Below are positions 62,736 to 64,000 of a DNA stretch of 64,000 nucleotides, piece by piece; position 1 is the stretch's first letter; each line of letters begins with the position of its first letter. A program made the position numbers and the translations under genes. Source of the stretch: an uncultured Pirellula sp. (GTDB lineage Bacteria; Planctomycetota; Planctomycetia; Pirellulales; Pirellulaceae); contig CAIOHR010000058.1 in assembly GCA_903858115.1 (NCBI GenBank), forward strand, positions 167,303-231,302. Direction: 5' to 3'. Below the pieces are notes generated by a model. It ran no database searches. It was not told where the DNA came from and saw only the letters and a list, made by a program, of their open reading frames with translations.

Positions 62736-63264
62736 TTGCTAGGCCCCGTCGATAAAACTCCAACGCGATCTGATTCGATTTGAAGGCCATATTTCTAAGG
62801 ACTTCGTCGGTAAGGTCCGTCCACATCCATTCCGCCACCTCGGTGTACTCGGGTGCAATTTTTTGCTCATCGACGACTTGGGCTACAAAGAAAAGGTCGA
62901 CGACAGGGATCTGGACGCCTTGATAGAGATAGCGGTTCGGTGCTGTCATCAAGTAACGCGTGTTGGTGATCTTCACACCAACCTCTTCAAAAACTTCGCG
63001 GTGCAATGCTTCTTCGCCTGATTCCTCTGGATCGACAAACCCTCCTGGCATTCCCAAAAGCCCCTTGCCGGGATCTCTCGCGCGAACCAGCAATAGAACC
63101 TTCCCCGCCTCGTTAACGATAATGCCACCCACCGCAGCGACCGGCCCAAAAAAAACGGTGTATCCACATGCGTGGCATCGGAACGGTCGCGGAGGCTCGG
63201 TGGAGTGTCTCGCTGCACCGCAACGGGGGCAATATGCATAGGCCTCGAATAGTTCAATCGACAT
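62728..63264 (-). CDS. NUDIX hydrolase with zinc ribbon (NudC-like)
   Basis: 178 residues. An N-terminal zinc ribbon, YCPRCGAARHS ... FRCHACGY, precedes GMPGGFVDPEESGEEALH and REVFEEVGV, the NUDIX box (G-x5-E-x7-REUxEExGU). These features match NAD(H)-pyrophosphatase/NudC-type enzymes, including a decapping role. It starts 1 bp after the M28 stop (TAACATG) and overlaps the channel gene by 8 bp, so the three form an operon. Confidence 0.9.
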   Translation of the reverse strand: MSIELFEAYAYCPRCGAARHSTEPPRPFRCHACGYTVFFGPVAAVGGIIVNEAGKVLLLVRARDPGKGLLGMPGGFVDPEESGEEALHREVFEEVGVKITNTRYLMTAPNRYLYQGVQIPVVDLFFVAQVVDEQKIAPEYTEVAEWMWTDLTDEVLRNMAFKSNQIALEFYRRGLANG

Positions 63265-63265
63265 G

Positions 63266-63904
63266 TTACTTGGATCGACTCACTGCTTCCAAAGCCGCAT
63301 TTCGCGCCGCTTCAAATTCGTCCCCCTTGGACCACGTTTGCATCTCGTCTTGATTGGCCGCTTCCCATCCGACTTCTAGCAGCAATCGAATATCTTGAAC
63401 GGCTCCGGACAAGTCCCAGTTTGGGTTATACTCGTCGGAACGCTGGTGATAATCCTTGGATGTCCATTCGTCGAGTTGCGTTTTTCCCCAGCCTTCGGGC
63501 TTGCCGATGACTTCGTAACCCGCGTGCAGATAGACGCCAGGCACACCGACTTTGGCGAGCGAGAATTGATCGGAGCGATAGTAGTATCCTTTGCTAGGCT
63601 CGCGGTCAGGCACAACGACTCTCGATTGCTTCTTCGCTGCGGAGGCGACAAGCTTATCGAGCGAACTCTTGCCGTAGCCAATCACATGGACATCCCGCGT
63701 TGGTCCCAAAAATCCGATACCGTCAATATTGACGACAGCGCTTTGTTTCCCATTCGGTACCGGCGGATGTTCTGCAAAGTACTTGGAACCCAAAAGCCCT
63801 TGCTCCTCCGCACCAACGGCTACAAACAAAAGAGAACGCCGGCTCGGAATTCCGCTATTCGAGATCGCTTCTGCCATTGCCAAGTTACTGGACTTGCCTC
63901 CCAT
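63266..63904 (-). CDS. M28-type metallopeptidase, C-terminal part only
   Basis: 212 residues remain. VGAEEQGLLGSKYFAEHPP holds the catalytic Glu pair; VVNIDGIG has a metal Asp and DYHQRSDEYNP the last His ligand. The early half, with the first His and the bridging Asp (family pattern GADDNASG), is missing: the frame begins with GGKSSNLAMAEA and meets a stop (TAG, complement of 63911-63913) just upstream, where foreign-looking sequence begins at about 63902. So this is a truncated reading of an exported aminopeptidase, not a real start at 63904. Confidence 0.8.
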   Translation of the reverse strand: MGGKSSNLAMAEAISNSGIPSRRSLLFVAVGAEEQGLLGSKYFAEHPPVPNGKQSAVVNIDGIGFLGPTRDVHVIGYGKSSLDKLVASAAKKQSRVVVPDREPSKGYYYRSDQFSLAKVGVPGVYLHAGYEVIGKPEGWGKTQLDEWTSKDYHQRSDEYNPNWDLSGAVQDIRLLLEVGWEAANQDEMQTWSKGDEFEAARNAALEAVSRSK

Positions 63905-64000
63905 GCTGGCCTAGAACCTGAAAAGGGAATTAATGCCACAACTGAAATTGCAAAATTAGTTTTACAGATTGCTGCATTAGAAAATCCAGAGTTTGGAACA
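63902..64000 (+). CDS. M20-like peptidase fragment in different-looking DNA, open at the right edge
   Basis: The last 99 bp read HAGLEPEKGINATTEIAKL, then VLQIAALENPEFGT, in an open plus-strand frame. This is like the dimerisation domain of M20 peptidases (glutamate carboxypeptidase type: H-A-G-x-x-P-E-x-G-x-N-A). GC is about 37-38%, clearly below the neighbouring genes, and the frame cuts into the M28 gene on the other strand. It is more likely a junction with DNA of another source than a native gene. Confidence 0.6.

Overview
The window reads as chromosome of a planctomycete, most likely a Pirellulaceae-type organism of moderate GC. The support is lineage-typical families: several DUF1501 proteins, two PSCyt/DUF1549/DUF1553 cytochrome-like giants, a DUF1559 prepilin-like protein, a DUF1080 protein, a PSCyt-WD40 protein, and many conserved secreted proteins of unknown function. 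The genus is inference. I saw no rRNA, tRNA or CRISPR array.

Layout. 1-10.5 kb: three consecutive DUF1501 genes (the first cut by the window edge), a 1477-residue PPC/Big/cytochrome/DUF1549/DUF1553 protein and a PSCyt-WD40 protein, all on the plus strand. 10.5-16.6 kb: a lipoprotein-like gene, small unknowns, a WYL-like single-domain protein, a large exported unknown, a NUDIX-like protein and hemL. 17-25.8 kb: an information-processing block, nusA-infB-rbfA, an endonuclease III-like protein with a histone-H1-like tail, yebC, and hisD. 26.3-33.7 kb: a five-gene glycan island of methyltransferases and glycosyltransferases. It lies between 57-bp perfect direct repeats that include the last codons of hisD, together with relics of alkD, trpE and hisD, so it looks like an insertion or duplication hot spot. 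34.3-39.6 kb: intact alkD-like gene, carboxypeptidase-regulatory-like lipoprotein, DUF1559 protein, transaldolase-like protein, and a pteridine-reductase-like SDR. 39.6-41.1 kb: exported MsrA, then a REP-associated Y1 transposase (RAYT) between mirror-image sets of REP hairpins. 41.1-46.5 kb: minus-strand operon DUF1080 - PSD1-type cytochrome - DUF1501. 46.7-54.8 kb: DedA, hemC, a Uma2 nuclease set among ATCCGTG repeats, PhoD, a methyltransferase, a glycine-zipper protein and rsfS. 55-64 kb: HD hydrolase, a 48-residue histone-H1-like protein, M50 protease, coaD, a class V aminotransferase, an esterase, a channel-like protein, NUDIX, and a truncated M28 peptidase.

Most notable: (1) the hisD-anchored island with relic genes; (2) the mirror-symmetric RAYT/REP unit and a separate REPIN-like family in two opposite copies; (3) an endonuclease III-like fold that keeps the Asp position, lacks the expected Lys, and carries a chromatin-like tail; (4) a 48-residue H1-like protein from a GTG start; (5) an abrupt composition and reading-frame change at about 63,902, where an M28 peptidase is cut and about 99 bp of lower-GC sequence encoding an M20-like peptide begins. 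This last looks like a chimeric join or a very recent foreign junction. All functional calls come from reading motifs and context; no database search was run.
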